Assembly: GCA_910587045.1 (NCBI GenBank)
Contig: CAJULG010000001.1
Coordinates: forward strand, 124,001-188,000
Direction: 5' to 3'
Length of the DNA: 64,000 nucleotides
Origin: an uncultured Lachnospiraceae bacterium
GTDB lineage: Bacteria > Bacillota > Clostridia > Lachnospirales > Lachnospiraceae
Numbering within the stretch: position 1 is the stretch's first letter; the number at the start of each line of letters is the position of its first letter. Position numbers and translations under genes: made by a program. The notes beneath the pieces are model-generated. The model worked only from the letters and a program-made list of their open reading frames with translations, was not told where the DNA came from and ran no database searches. Positions 8,454 through 16,476 of the stretch are shown in pieces.

Positions 8454-9807
8454 CTTTTTCCGCCTCTTTACTTGTAATGATATTGATTCCCTGTGTAATC
8501 TGGAATACGATCAGGGTACTGGCAACCGAACTCAGCCCATAGCTGACCAGGGGCAGGGTAACACCGGTTGACGGTATAAACTTCGTAACACCGCCAATAT
8601 TTAACAGTACCTGGAAAATATAACAAATGGCAAATCCAAATGCCATATTTTTATAAAAGGACTGCTTGCATTTCATGGATACATCAATGAATCCGATAAA
8701 CACACTAAAGCAGATCAGAATCAGGATCAGAGCCGCCAGCACTCCCATTTCCTCTGCGATCACGGAAAAGATAAAATCACTTTCCCGTACCGGTATGGAA
8801 TCCGGCATACCCTCACACAGTCCGGAACCAAACCAGCCGCCAGAGCCAATGGCAAACAGGGACTGGGCAATCTGATAACCGCCGTCATTGATATCCGCCC
8901 AGGGATCGATCCAGTTATTCACACGCACCATAACATGCCGGAACAGCTGCTTTTTCAAAAGCAGGAAGGCAAGAGCTCCCATGGCACAGGCACCGCCCAG
9001 ACACCCGAAGAAATACAGCGGCCGCCGGGTGGCAACATAAAGAATGGATACATATATAACAAAGAAGATCAGAGCGCCGCCCAGATCCTTTTCCAGCACC
9101 AGTACACCCATATGTGTAACTGCAAAGGCAGTGGCGATCACGACCTGCCTGAATTCCGTACTTTTAGCCAGTATGCTTGCCACAAAGAATACAAATAGTA
9201 TCTTTACAAATTCGGAAGGCTGAACAGAAATACTGGCAAATCCAAAATCAACGGCAAGCCAGTTCCTGGCACCATATGCAGATAAACCGTGAATAAATCC
9301 TTCTCCTGGAATAAATACCGTCAAGAGAGCCAGAATTCCAAGTACACCATAAATATAATAATAATTTCTCAGATTCCGGTAACGCAGCATAATGAGCGGA
9401 ATGAAACTGACGATCAAAAGCGTCACAGTCGATATCGCAAACTGGCGTATGGCATAATTCATATTGATCCGGGTCAGGACCGTATAACCAAACAGCAACA
9501 GAAAGCACATATTATTGGTGATCAGCCTTGAGGAATTGGGATAATACCGATGGTATAACACCATATACAGTACTGCCACCAGTATTTCGCATCCATACAG
9601 GATCAGTACCTTCATCTCTCCCATTTTCAGGAACAGCACCAGATACCACAAAAAATGGATGGAAAAGATCAAAACGATCTGTCTGGTCAGTTTCTTCTCC
9701 TTCCACTTCTTATCCGTGGATTTAAATATACTAAAGCAGAGCCAGCCATAGATTGCCAGCAGGATAATACTAACATATTGTGCAACGGTTGCGATCACTG
9801 TTATCAT
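8341..9807 (-). CDS. FtsW/RodA/SpoVE family SEDS glycosyltransferase
   Basis: 488 aa with about ten membrane spans. SEDS signatures are visible: the segment WLAVDFGFASISVQPSEFVKI and the C-terminal GGVTKFIPSTGVTLPLVSYG. SEDS proteins polymerise lipid II into glycan strands with a partner class B PBP; that partner follows directly. The cytoplasmic tail after the last span is long and basic (KAPKRAKQNSK at the end), and its coding sequence overlaps the PBP start. Whether it works in division or elongation cannot be settled, though zapA in the same operon favours division. Confidence 0.92.
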   Translation of the reverse strand: MITVIATVAQYVSIILLAIYGWLCFSIFKSTDKKWKEKKLTRQIVLIFSIHFLWYLVLFLKMGEMKVLILYGCEILVAVLYMVLYHRYYPNSSRLITNNMCFLLLFGYTVLTRINMNYAIRQFAISTVTLLIVSFIPLIMLRYRNLRNYYYIYGVLGILALLTVFIPGEGFIHGLSAYGARNWLAVDFGFASISVQPSEFVKILFVFFVASILAKSTEFRQVVIATAFAVTHMGVLVLEKDLGGALIFFVIYVSILYVATRRPLYFFGCLGGACAMGALAFLLLKKQLFRHVMVRVNNWIDPWADINDGGYQIAQSLFAIGSGGWFGSGLCEGMPDSIPVRESDFIFSVIAEEMGVLAALILILICFSVFIGFIDVSMKCKQSFYKNMAFGFAICYIFQVLLNIGGVTKFIPSTGVTLPLVSYGLSSVASTLIVFQITQGINIITSKEAEKVEREKEKIIAGADSKGTESKRVPAKGKAPKRAKQNSK

Positions 9808-9812
9808 CTGTC

Positions 9813-12218
9813 TTATTCTATCCCTTTCCTGTAATGTCCGGTATTCTCATTTCGATCCCACTGCTTTGCAGACACCCGCTCAGTCTCCCGGCCGCCTGTC
9901 AGCAATCCAAGTACCGCTTCTGTCTCCGTCCGGTCCTCACTGGTTAACAGGATACGCCAGATCCGAATGGATGGAAATGACAATTCATTCCGAAACGGAA
10001 CCAGGCATACCGGCGGTTCCAGATATACCACATTATAACAATACTTACAAACCGGCTGCACCCGCAGTCGATCCCCATGAGAATTCACCATAGAAATCGG
10101 ATCCGGCATCCGGGAATCCGCATCATCTCGTCTGCAGCTGTCTGCATTTGTATTCCGATAAGAACACTGGGTGCTGACCATCACGGATGGTGTTCCATAC
10201 AGGATCCATTCCCAGCTGCAGGATGGTGTGCTCTGAATCAGTTCCTGCAGTTCCTCCCGGTTCAGCTCAACCGGCAGTGTATGGAAAAGCTCCCCCTCTG
10301 TACAATCAGAGTAGGCAGCCGCTGCCTCACGGTTATAAGAATAAACACTGAAATCACAGACGACGACCGCCTCCGGCCGCTGCTCTCTTACCAATGCAAG
10401 GCTGTCCACGGTACGGACTACATATCCATCTGCCGGCAATTCCAGCAGTTTCAGTAATTCCTGACTATATTCCATACGGAGCATCCTGGGGAGACTGATA
10501 TATCCGGTCTTTCCATGCTGATGAACAGCGCAAAGCAGTTCTTCCAGTTCCCGGGTGGTAAAGCACTCTGCCTCAAGATCCATCCGTTCTACGAATTCTG
10601 TCTCAATTCCAACCGCAAACTGCTCCCGGGTAGAAACTCCCAATGCAAGCTTCGGTTCAAAATACTCCGGACCCGCTCCGGCCTTCCCTTCTTCATATTC
10701 CGGATGAAACCGGTCCGGCTCCGGCATACTTCTTCTTCCCGCCATACAACACTGCTGTTCCAGTTCTGTCAGCGCCTGTCGACGCAGCCGGTTCCACTCC
10801 TTCATGGGATAAAAGACGTCTTCCTCCATGTCAATCTCTACAGAAGCTATGACAAAAGGAGCATCTCCCAGCTTGTTTATCTTTTCCAGGATCATCTCTC
10901 TGGTCAGAGGCTGTCGCAGCGCTGCAGTTACGGTTCCGCCCCGGACAGTAACCGTATGCTCCCTGCAGGCTACCCTTATCATAGCAGATAAGTCTTTCTT
11001 TAGCGTAACAGAAACATTAATATTTTCTTTCAATGCCCGGGACGCATTATTACGGAGCAATTCATCGCACAGTCTGCTGTTCTTTGTCCGATATACCGGA
11101 TCCCCGGGATGGATATACCGAAGCTGCTTTCCCTTCAGGGAAACGATCTCCCCTGCACTTCCATCTATTCCGGAAGTGATCTCAATCTCGGAAGACCGGG
11201 TACGGATCTCCAGAATATCACCACGGTTCAGGTCCCGTTCCAATCTGATCCGGATCTGACTGTCATGAACGCTGTGAACAATGCCCAGCCGGATACCATT
11301 ATGGTGGTTCCGCTCCATCGCCATCATCTCTGCTCCATTCCGTATATGAAAATAACCTTCTGTAAACTCTCCCCGGTTATATACATCCGCCAGCCGGTCC
11401 CGTTCCTTATCCAGTCGTAGTTCCCTCTGTTCTCTGTATGCATCAATGGCCCGCCGGTATGCCTCGACTGCCCCGATCACATATTCCGGCTTCTTCATCC
11501 GGCCCTCGATTTTAAAGGAATCCATCCCTGCCTCGATCAGCTCCGGCACACACGATAGTGCACAGAGATCCCTGGGACTGAAATAATATCCGCTCCTGCC
11601 ATCGCAAAGTGAATACTGCTGTCGGCAGGGCTGGGCACAGCGCCCCCGGTTACCGCTCCTGCCTCCGATCATACTGCTGAGCAGGCAGTGTCCGGAATAA
11701 GAATAACAGAATGCGCCATGAACAAATACCTCAAGCTCTATGCCGGTTTTTTGCTTTATCATGCGAAGCTCTTCAATTCCAAGCTCTCTTGCAGGCACGA
11801 TGCGACAGACACCCAGCTCCTTTAGCAGAGCGGCCCCTTCAGGTGTGGTAACGGACATCTGGGTACTGGCATGAAGCTCCATTGCCGGAAACATACGCCG
11901 GATCATACGAAGCACTCCAAAATCCTGTACGATCACTGCATCCAGTCCTGCTTCATAGAGCGGTCTGAGATATGTGAAAAGACGGTCAATGTCTTCATTC
12001 TTAAATAAAGTATTCACCGTCAGGTACAGCTTCTTTTGATGCAGCTTTCCATATTCAATTCCACGTAGCAGTTCCTCCTCCGTCAGATTTGCAGCATATG
12101 CCCTGGCTCCGAACAACGTCCCTCCAAGATAGACTGCATCGGCGCCTGCCTGGAATGCCTGCTTCATGATGGAAAAAGAACCTGCCGGAGCCAACAGCTC
12201 CGGAATCGTTCTGTTCAT
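9813..12218 (-). CDS. U32 family peptidase (RlhA/YrrO-like, with DUF3656-type middle domain)
   Basis: 801 aa from ATG 12218, which follows AAAGGGA; the frame extends 26 codons further up into zapA but those residues do not fit the family. The N-terminus PELLAPAGSFSIMKQAFQAG begins a TIM-barrel-like U32 domain. A cysteine-rich signature (VHGAFCYSYSGHCLLSSM, then GNRGRCAQPC) at about 170-200 is the U32 motif. More cysteines near the C-terminus (VCKYCYNVVYLEPPVC) may bind metal. E. coli RlhA of this family is needed for hydroxylation of 23S rRNA C2501; others act with collagenase activity or in tRNA modification. Annotation as a peptidase is by family, not by proven activity. It sits 16 bp after zapA and 6 bp before the SEDS gene. 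Confidence 0.9.
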   Translation of the reverse strand: MNRTIPELLAPAGSFSIMKQAFQAGADAVYLGGTLFGARAYAANLTEEELLRGIEYGKLHQKKLYLTVNTLFKNEDIDRLFTYLRPLYEAGLDAVIVQDFGVLRMIRRMFPAMELHASTQMSVTTPEGAALLKELGVCRIVPARELGIEELRMIKQKTGIELEVFVHGAFCYSYSGHCLLSSMIGGRSGNRGRCAQPCRQQYSLCDGRSGYYFSPRDLCALSCVPELIEAGMDSFKIEGRMKKPEYVIGAVEAYRRAIDAYREQRELRLDKERDRLADVYNRGEFTEGYFHIRNGAEMMAMERNHHNGIRLGIVHSVHDSQIRIRLERDLNRGDILEIRTRSSEIEITSGIDGSAGEIVSLKGKQLRYIHPGDPVYRTKNSRLCDELLRNNASRALKENINVSVTLKKDLSAMIRVACREHTVTVRGGTVTAALRQPLTREMILEKINKLGDAPFVIASVEIDMEEDVFYPMKEWNRLRRQALTELEQQCCMAGRRSMPEPDRFHPEYEEGKAGAGPEYFEPKLALGVSTREQFAVGIETEFVERMDLEAECFTTRELEELLCAVHQHGKTGYISLPRMLRMEYSQELLKLLELPADGYVVRTVDSLALVREQRPEAVVVCDFSVYSYNREAAAAYSDCTEGELFHTLPVELNREELQELIQSTPSCSWEWILYGTPSVMVSTQCSYRNTNADSCRRDDADSRMPDPISMVNSHGDRLRVQPVCKYCYNVVYLEPPVCLVPFRNELSFPSIRIWRILLTSEDRTETEAVLGLLTGGRETERVSAKQWDRNENTGHYRKGIE

Positions 12219-12234
12219 ATTACTGTATTTCCCT

Positions 12235-12645
12235 TTATGCCTTACTGTTCCGGTCTTTCTCTGCCTCCAGTTGAATGATCTTGCGCTGAAGTGCATTTAC
12301 CTGTTCCTTATATTCTTCTACCAGCTTCAGAGCAGACTCCTGTTTGATCCTGGTTTCGATCACTTCATGCCGGAGGTCATATAACTGCTGTTCCTTCTCA
12401 TCCTCCATTTTAACAGATTCCTCTGCCTGTTTTTTTACCTTGAAATAATCGTCTGCAATATTTAGAGCAAGCAGTACGCTCTGGTACTCCGGACTCAGCT
12501 TCCGATAATGCTCGCTGGACTTACATTCGGAAATCTTATTGTTGATATAAAGCGCAATACTCTGCAGATACTCCTCGCTTTCATATCCGCTCAGGGTATA
12601 TACCTTTCCATTAATGATTACTGGAATGTCATTCTTCTGTGCCAT
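12235..12645 (-). CDS. zapA: Cell division protein ZapA
   Basis: 136 aa. The N-terminal half (PVIINGKVYTLSGYESEEYLQSIA) is the ZapA fold and the C-terminal half is a long coiled coil rich in Glu, Gln and Lys. ZapA binds FtsZ and bundles filaments at the Z ring. The start follows AAGGAGGACGAT. Its place between ruvB and the U32/SEDS/PBP genes suggests one transcript joining recombination and septal wall genes. Confidence 0.9.
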   Translation of the reverse strand: MAQKNDIPVIINGKVYTLSGYESEEYLQSIALYINNKISECKSSEHYRKLSPEYQSVLLALNIADDYFKVKKQAEESVKMEDEKEQQLYDLRHEVIETRIKQESALKLVEEYKEQVNALQRKIIQLEAEKDRNSKA

Positions 12646-12655
12646 ATCGTCCTCC

Positions 12656-13666
12656 TTATTCCTCCGCTGGTATCATTGCTTCTAATCCAAAATGCCGGTA
12701 ACAGAGCGGTGTCACCACCCGTCCCCGGGGTGTACGGTTAATAAAACCATTCTTGATCAGATAAGGTTCATATACATCTTCGATCGTACCCGGATCCTCT
12801 CCGATCGCAGCAGCCAGGGTATCCAGTCCTACCGGTTTCCCTTCGAATTTTTCAATCATGGTTCGCAGCATATGCCGATCCGTTTCGTCCAGTCCCAATG
12901 TATCCACCTCCAGACGATCTAATGCGTTCTTTGCGATCTCATAGGTAACTGCTCCCTGATACTCTACCTCAGCAAAATCCCGCACCCGCTTTAACAGCCG
13001 GTTTGCCAGTCGCGGTGTCCCCCGTGACCGCCTGGCGATCTCCCTGGCACCGGCGCTGTCAATCGAAACACCCAGTACATATGCAGAGCGTTCTAAGATA
13101 TCTGTTAATTCCTCGTTGGTATATAGTTCTAATCGGTTTACAACACCAAACCGGTCCCGGAGGGGCGCCGTCAGCATGCCTGCCCGTGTCGTTGCACCGA
13201 TCAATGTAAAATGCGGCAGATCCAGCCGGATGGAACGGGCGGCGGCTCCCTTGCCGATCATCACGTCGATGGCAAAGTCCTCCATAGCAGGATACAGCAC
13301 CTCTTCCACCTGCCGGTTCAGCCGGTGAATTTCATCAATAAACAGGACATCATGCTCGGCCAGATTGTTTAAAACTGCGGCTAATTCGCCCGGCTTTTCT
13401 ATCGCAGGGCCGGAGGTGATCTTCAGATTCACCTTCATCTCATTTGCAACAATGGATGCAAGCGTAGTCTTTCCCAGGCCGGGCGGTCCGTAGAGCAGCA
13501 CATGATCCAGGGCCTCTCCCCGCTGTCTGGCGGCTTCGATAAATACTCTCAGATTATTCTTTGCCTTTTCCTGTCCAATATAATCATCTAAATATTTGGG
13601 ACGAAGACTGCTTTCAATCTTAACGTCCTCCTCTGTAAATTCCGTTGTAATCATACGGTTATGCAT
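12656..13666 (-). CDS. ruvB: Holliday junction branch migration helicase RuvB
   Basis: 336 aa from ATG 13666, 9 bp after AGGAG; an upstream in-frame TTG inside ruvA is less likely. The AAA+ domain carries Walker A GPPGLGKTT, Walker B LFIDEIHRL and the sensor stretch IGATTRAGML. The C-terminal winged helix (TPRGRVVTP) binds DNA. RuvB hexamers pump DNA through the RuvA tetramer at Holliday junctions. It follows ruvA by 22 bp. Confidence 0.98.
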   Translation of the reverse strand: MHNRMITTEFTEEDVKIESSLRPKYLDDYIGQEKAKNNLRVFIEAARQRGEALDHVLLYGPPGLGKTTLASIVANEMKVNLKITSGPAIEKPGELAAVLNNLAEHDVLFIDEIHRLNRQVEEVLYPAMEDFAIDVMIGKGAAARSIRLDLPHFTLIGATTRAGMLTAPLRDRFGVVNRLELYTNEELTDILERSAYVLGVSIDSAGAREIARRSRGTPRLANRLLKRVRDFAEVEYQGAVTYEIAKNALDRLEVDTLGLDETDRHMLRTMIEKFEGKPVGLDTLAAAIGEDPGTIEDVYEPYLIKNGFINRTPRGRVVTPLCYRHFGLEAMIPAEE

Positions 13667-13688
13667 CCTTATACTCTCCTGGCTCACA

Positions 13689-14315
13689 CTATACAAGTTT
13701 TCTTAAGGCAGCCTTTAACAGTGCTTCCTCTGTCATGGTCTCAGCCTGTTCCACCCGACGGATCGCCTGCATGGCCTCTATCTGGGAATAACCCAGACTG
13801 GTCAGTGCCATGGCGGTGGCAGCCACCGGACTGCCGGTCTCGTTACCAGCGGTATCTGTCAGAATAGAAGAAGATACAGCAAAGTGTCCGGATTCATTCT
13901 GTAACAAAGAATCCAGCTCCAGTTTATCCTTCAGTTCCATGATCACACGTTGTGCTCCTTTGGTTCCGACTCCGTTTGCCTTTGTCAGAGCTTTTACATC
14001 TCCACTGAGGATGGCCAGCTTTACATCATTTACAGATAACGCAGATAATATGGCCAGACCAGCCTTTGGCCCGATTCCGGACACGCTGATCAGCAATTCA
14101 AATATGCGAAGTGCATCCCTGGAAAGAAATCCAAACAGGGTGATGGCATCCTCCCGCAGATTCATATGCAGATACAGCTTCACATTCTGTCCCGGAGCAG
14201 GCAGCATCCCGATATCCATTCCGGAGGTATAGATCCGGTATCCCATCCCCTGATGATCTACTACAATACAGTCTTCTCCGATCTCTTCTAACGTGCCTTT
14301 TACATATGCTAACAT
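13689..14315 (-). CDS. ruvA: Holliday junction DNA-binding protein RuvA
   Basis: 208 aa from ATG 14315, which follows AGGAAGGGATCATT; the N-terminus MLAYVKGTLEEI matches the family, so a longer frame starting at 14378 is rejected. Domain I is an OB fold, domain II has helix-hairpin-helix motifs (SGIGPKAGLAIL, NGVGTKGAQRVI) and domain III is the mobile RuvB-contacting C-terminus (ALTSLGYSQIEAMQAI). It is the first gene of the ruvA-ruvB-zapA-U32-SEDS-PBP run and has a consensus promoter. Confidence 0.98.
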   Translation of the reverse strand: MLAYVKGTLEEIGEDCIVVDHQGMGYRIYTSGMDIGMLPAPGQNVKLYLHMNLREDAITLFGFLSRDALRIFELLISVSGIGPKAGLAILSALSVNDVKLAILSGDVKALTKANGVGTKGAQRVIMELKDKLELDSLLQNESGHFAVSSSILTDTAGNETGSPVAATAMALTSLGYSQIEAMQAIRRVEQAETMTEEALLKAALRKLV

Positions 14316-14349
14316 AATGATCCCTTCCTGCCAGTACATCAATGGTAAC

Positions 14350-14378
14350 AGTATAACATAGTTTCTTCTATTTCGCAA
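14350..14378 (-). promoter_or_regulatory. Sigma-A promoter of ruvA operon
   Basis: Minus-strand TTGCGA (14373-14378), 17-bp spacer, TATACT (14350-14355), 34 bp before the ruvA start. Confidence 0.78.
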
Positions 14379-14405
14379 AAAGTAACTGCAAATTCATCGA
14401 AAATT

Positions 14406-14414
14406 TGTTATGAT
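14406..14414 (+). promoter_or_regulatory. Extended -10 promoter of the YprB-like gene
   Basis: TG-n-TATGAT on the plus strand, about 50 bp before the start codon, with only a weak -35 (CTGCAA). It is divergent from the ruvA promoter 28 bp away. Confidence 0.5.
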
Positions 14415-14464
14415 GAATATAACTTGATTCACCCGGATTGTCAGAAAGAAGAAGGAGCAGACAT

Positions 14465-15550
14465 ATGAAGCAGTGGCAGGGAGATTTTGATCAACATTCC
14501 TTATATCAGCTGGAGCATTGGTTTCCACCATCGGAGGTGCTCCTGTTTGATATTGAGACCACCGGCTTTTCTCCTAAAAATACCATGCTCTATCTGATCG
14601 GTTATTGCTTTTACCAGAACGGAGGCTGGAAATATCAGATGCTCTTTAATGATGATGGCCGCTCGGAATATCAGATTCTGGATACCTTCTTACATACAAT
14701 TTCCTCTTATAGGATCCTGATCCATTATAACGGTGATGGCTTTGATCTGCCATACCTGATCGAGAAATGCAGTCAGTATGAACGCCTGGGGCTTCCTCTG
14801 TCCGGCCGGGAACGTCTCACATCCATGGAAAGCGTAGATTTATATAAGATCATCAGACCCTATCGCAAAGGCCTGAACCTGCCGGATCTGAAGCTGACCT
14901 CTGTAGAAGCCTCCATGCACCTGAAACGAACTGATCCCTTCAGCGGAGGAGAGCTGATCCGGGTCTACCGGGACTATCTGCAACACCCCCGGACTGTCAG
15001 TGAAGAACAGCTCCGGCTTCACAACTATGAGGATATCGCTGCCATGATACCAATGCTGCAGCTCCTGCATTTTCAGGTTCTTTCCATGCAGCACTATAAA
15101 ATTACCAATATAGAACAAACCCAACAGAATATCCGGCTTCTGCTTCATCTGGAATGTCCGCTTCCCCTGCCATACAACCATGTTACACCGGTTCTGGAAT
15201 TTCAGGCTGATCAGGAACAGGCCGTTGCTGTTATTCCTGTCCTTCAGGGCGAAATGAAGCATTTCCTTGCCGACTGGAAGAATTACTATTATCTGCCTGT
15301 GGAAGACAGAGTTATTCATAAGAGTGTTGCCGCCTATGTAGACCCGGCTCACCGGGAGAAGGCAACACGACAAAACTGCTTCCTGAAAAAAGAAGGCAGA
15401 TTCCTGCCCTGTCCAAAGGGTCTTCCTTGTCCGGATATCCATCTCTTTCAGAGAGAATATAAGGATGCCCTGCAGTTTGCAGATCTGGCCTCCATTAAAA
15501 CAGACTGGCCCGGCTTCTGGATGGAATACCTGAAATATGGCATTATATGA
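14465..15550 (+). CDS. YprB-like ribonuclease H-fold exonuclease
   Basis: 361 aa. ATG 14465 follows AAGGAG by 7 bp; an upstream in-frame TTG (14438) has no such site. The N-terminal 200 residues have the DnaQ-like/RNase H-fold motifs: exo I LLFDIETTGF with the DxE pair, exo II HYNGDGFDLPYL, and exo III with HNYEDIAAM. This matches the YprB-type family of predicted 3'-5' exonucleases. The C-terminal 150 residues show no motif I recognise. One of few plus-strand genes here; it converges on cheR with a 14-bp gap and no obvious terminator between them. Confidence 0.82.
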   Translation: MKQWQGDFDQHSLYQLEHWFPPSEVLLFDIETTGFSPKNTMLYLIGYCFYQNGGWKYQMLFNDDGRSEYQILDTFLHTISSYRILIHYNGDGFDLPYLIEKCSQYERLGLPLSGRERLTSMESVDLYKIIRPYRKGLNLPDLKLTSVEASMHLKRTDPFSGGELIRVYRDYLQHPRTVSEEQLRLHNYEDIAAMIPMLQLLHFQVLSMQHYKITNIEQTQQNIRLLLHLECPLPLPYNHVTPVLEFQADQEQAVAVIPVLQGEMKHFLADWKNYYYLPVEDRVIHKSVAAYVDPAHREKATRQNCFLKKEGRFLPCPKGLPCPDIHLFQREYKDALQFADLASIKTDWPGFWMEYLKYGII

Positions 15551-15564
15551 ACCCATGCTCTGTT

Positions 15565-16347
15565 CTAGAGAGGATTCTTCTTATAGAAAAAGGAATATTT
15601 CGGCTCAAAATGTATCTCCCGTGCCTGCAGGATCTGTTCTGTACTTCCAATAAAAAGATATCCGCCTGGCTTCAGAGAGGTATGAAAGCGCTTGAATACC
15701 TCCAGCTTTGCCTCCTCTGTGAAATAGATCAGTACATTCCTGCAGACGATCAGATCGTAACTGGTATCATATCGGTCTGCCAGCAGATTATGCTGACGAA
15801 AATCGACACAATTAATGATCTCCTTTGATATCTGATACATCCCGTTGGGCTGCTTCACAAAATAGCGGTCCACATACTCCTTTGGAAGACCCGCAATACT
15901 CTTTCTGGAATAACAGCCTTCTCTGGCATAGGCAATGACCTTATCATCCAGATCCGTTGCAGTCAATCGTACCTTAACCTCCGGAAACTTTTCCTTTAAC
16001 AGCATTATGATCGTATAAGGTTCGTCACCCGTGGAACAGGCGGCACTCCATATCTTTAATGTACCATAGCTTCCCCGGATCAGTTCGGGCAGAATCTTCG
16101 TCTCCAGCGTCTGCCACTGTGCCGGATTGCGATAGAATTCAGATACATTGATCGTCAGATAATTCATGAACTGCTTTCGATGTTCCGTATTTCGTTTTAA
16201 ATCCTGAAAGAATGCCTCATAATCCTGAAATCCATATTTTGCACTCAATGTATTGATCCTTCGTTTCATCTGACGCTCTTTATAAGCGTTCAGATCAATG
16301 CCGGTCAGCTCCAGTATCTGCTTCTTGAACTGATTATAGTCTGTCAT
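15565..16347 (-). CDS. cheR: Chemotaxis protein methyltransferase CheR
   Basis: 260 aa. An N-terminal helical CheR domain (about 1-70) precedes a SAM-dependent methyltransferase domain. The SAM site is IWSAACSTGDEPYTI, followed by ATDLDDKVIAYA and the catalytic region VCRNVLIYF. CheR methylates glutamates of chemoreceptors. No receptor, CheA or CheB gene is adjacent; the only other chemotaxis gene in the window is cheV, 42 kb away. ATG follows GAGAGGGATTGACAT. Confidence 0.95.
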   Translation of the reverse strand: MTDYNQFKKQILELTGIDLNAYKERQMKRRINTLSAKYGFQDYEAFFQDLKRNTEHRKQFMNYLTINVSEFYRNPAQWQTLETKILPELIRGSYGTLKIWSAACSTGDEPYTIIMLLKEKFPEVKVRLTATDLDDKVIAYAREGCYSRKSIAGLPKEYVDRYFVKQPNGMYQISKEIINCVDFRQHNLLADRYDTSYDLIVCRNVLIYFTEEAKLEVFKRFHTSLKPGGYLFIGSTEQILQAREIHFEPKYSFFYKKNPL

Positions 16348-16367
16348 ATGTCAATCCCTCTCTGTTA

Positions 16368-16406
16368 TAAAAAATTGAACTGCCGAAATACTTCGACAGT
16401 TCAATT
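16368..16406 (-). terminator. Rho-independent terminator after the ispH-S1 gene
   Basis: The arms AATTGAACTG and CAGTTCAATT (16373-16382 and 16397-16406) pair; on the minus strand the stem is followed by a run of T. It lies 70 bp after the ispH-S1 stop. Confidence 0.85.
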
Positions 16407-16476
16407 ATATCATCGTTATTCCTGCGAATATCTGATATCCCGCCCGGGCAGGACCGCTGACGTTCGAATCTGCTGC

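Noticed and set aside
14840..15556. 238-codon minus-strand frame opposite the YprB-like gene
   Set aside because: It overlaps the exonuclease motifs on the other strand and shows no recognisable domain or good ribosome binding site.
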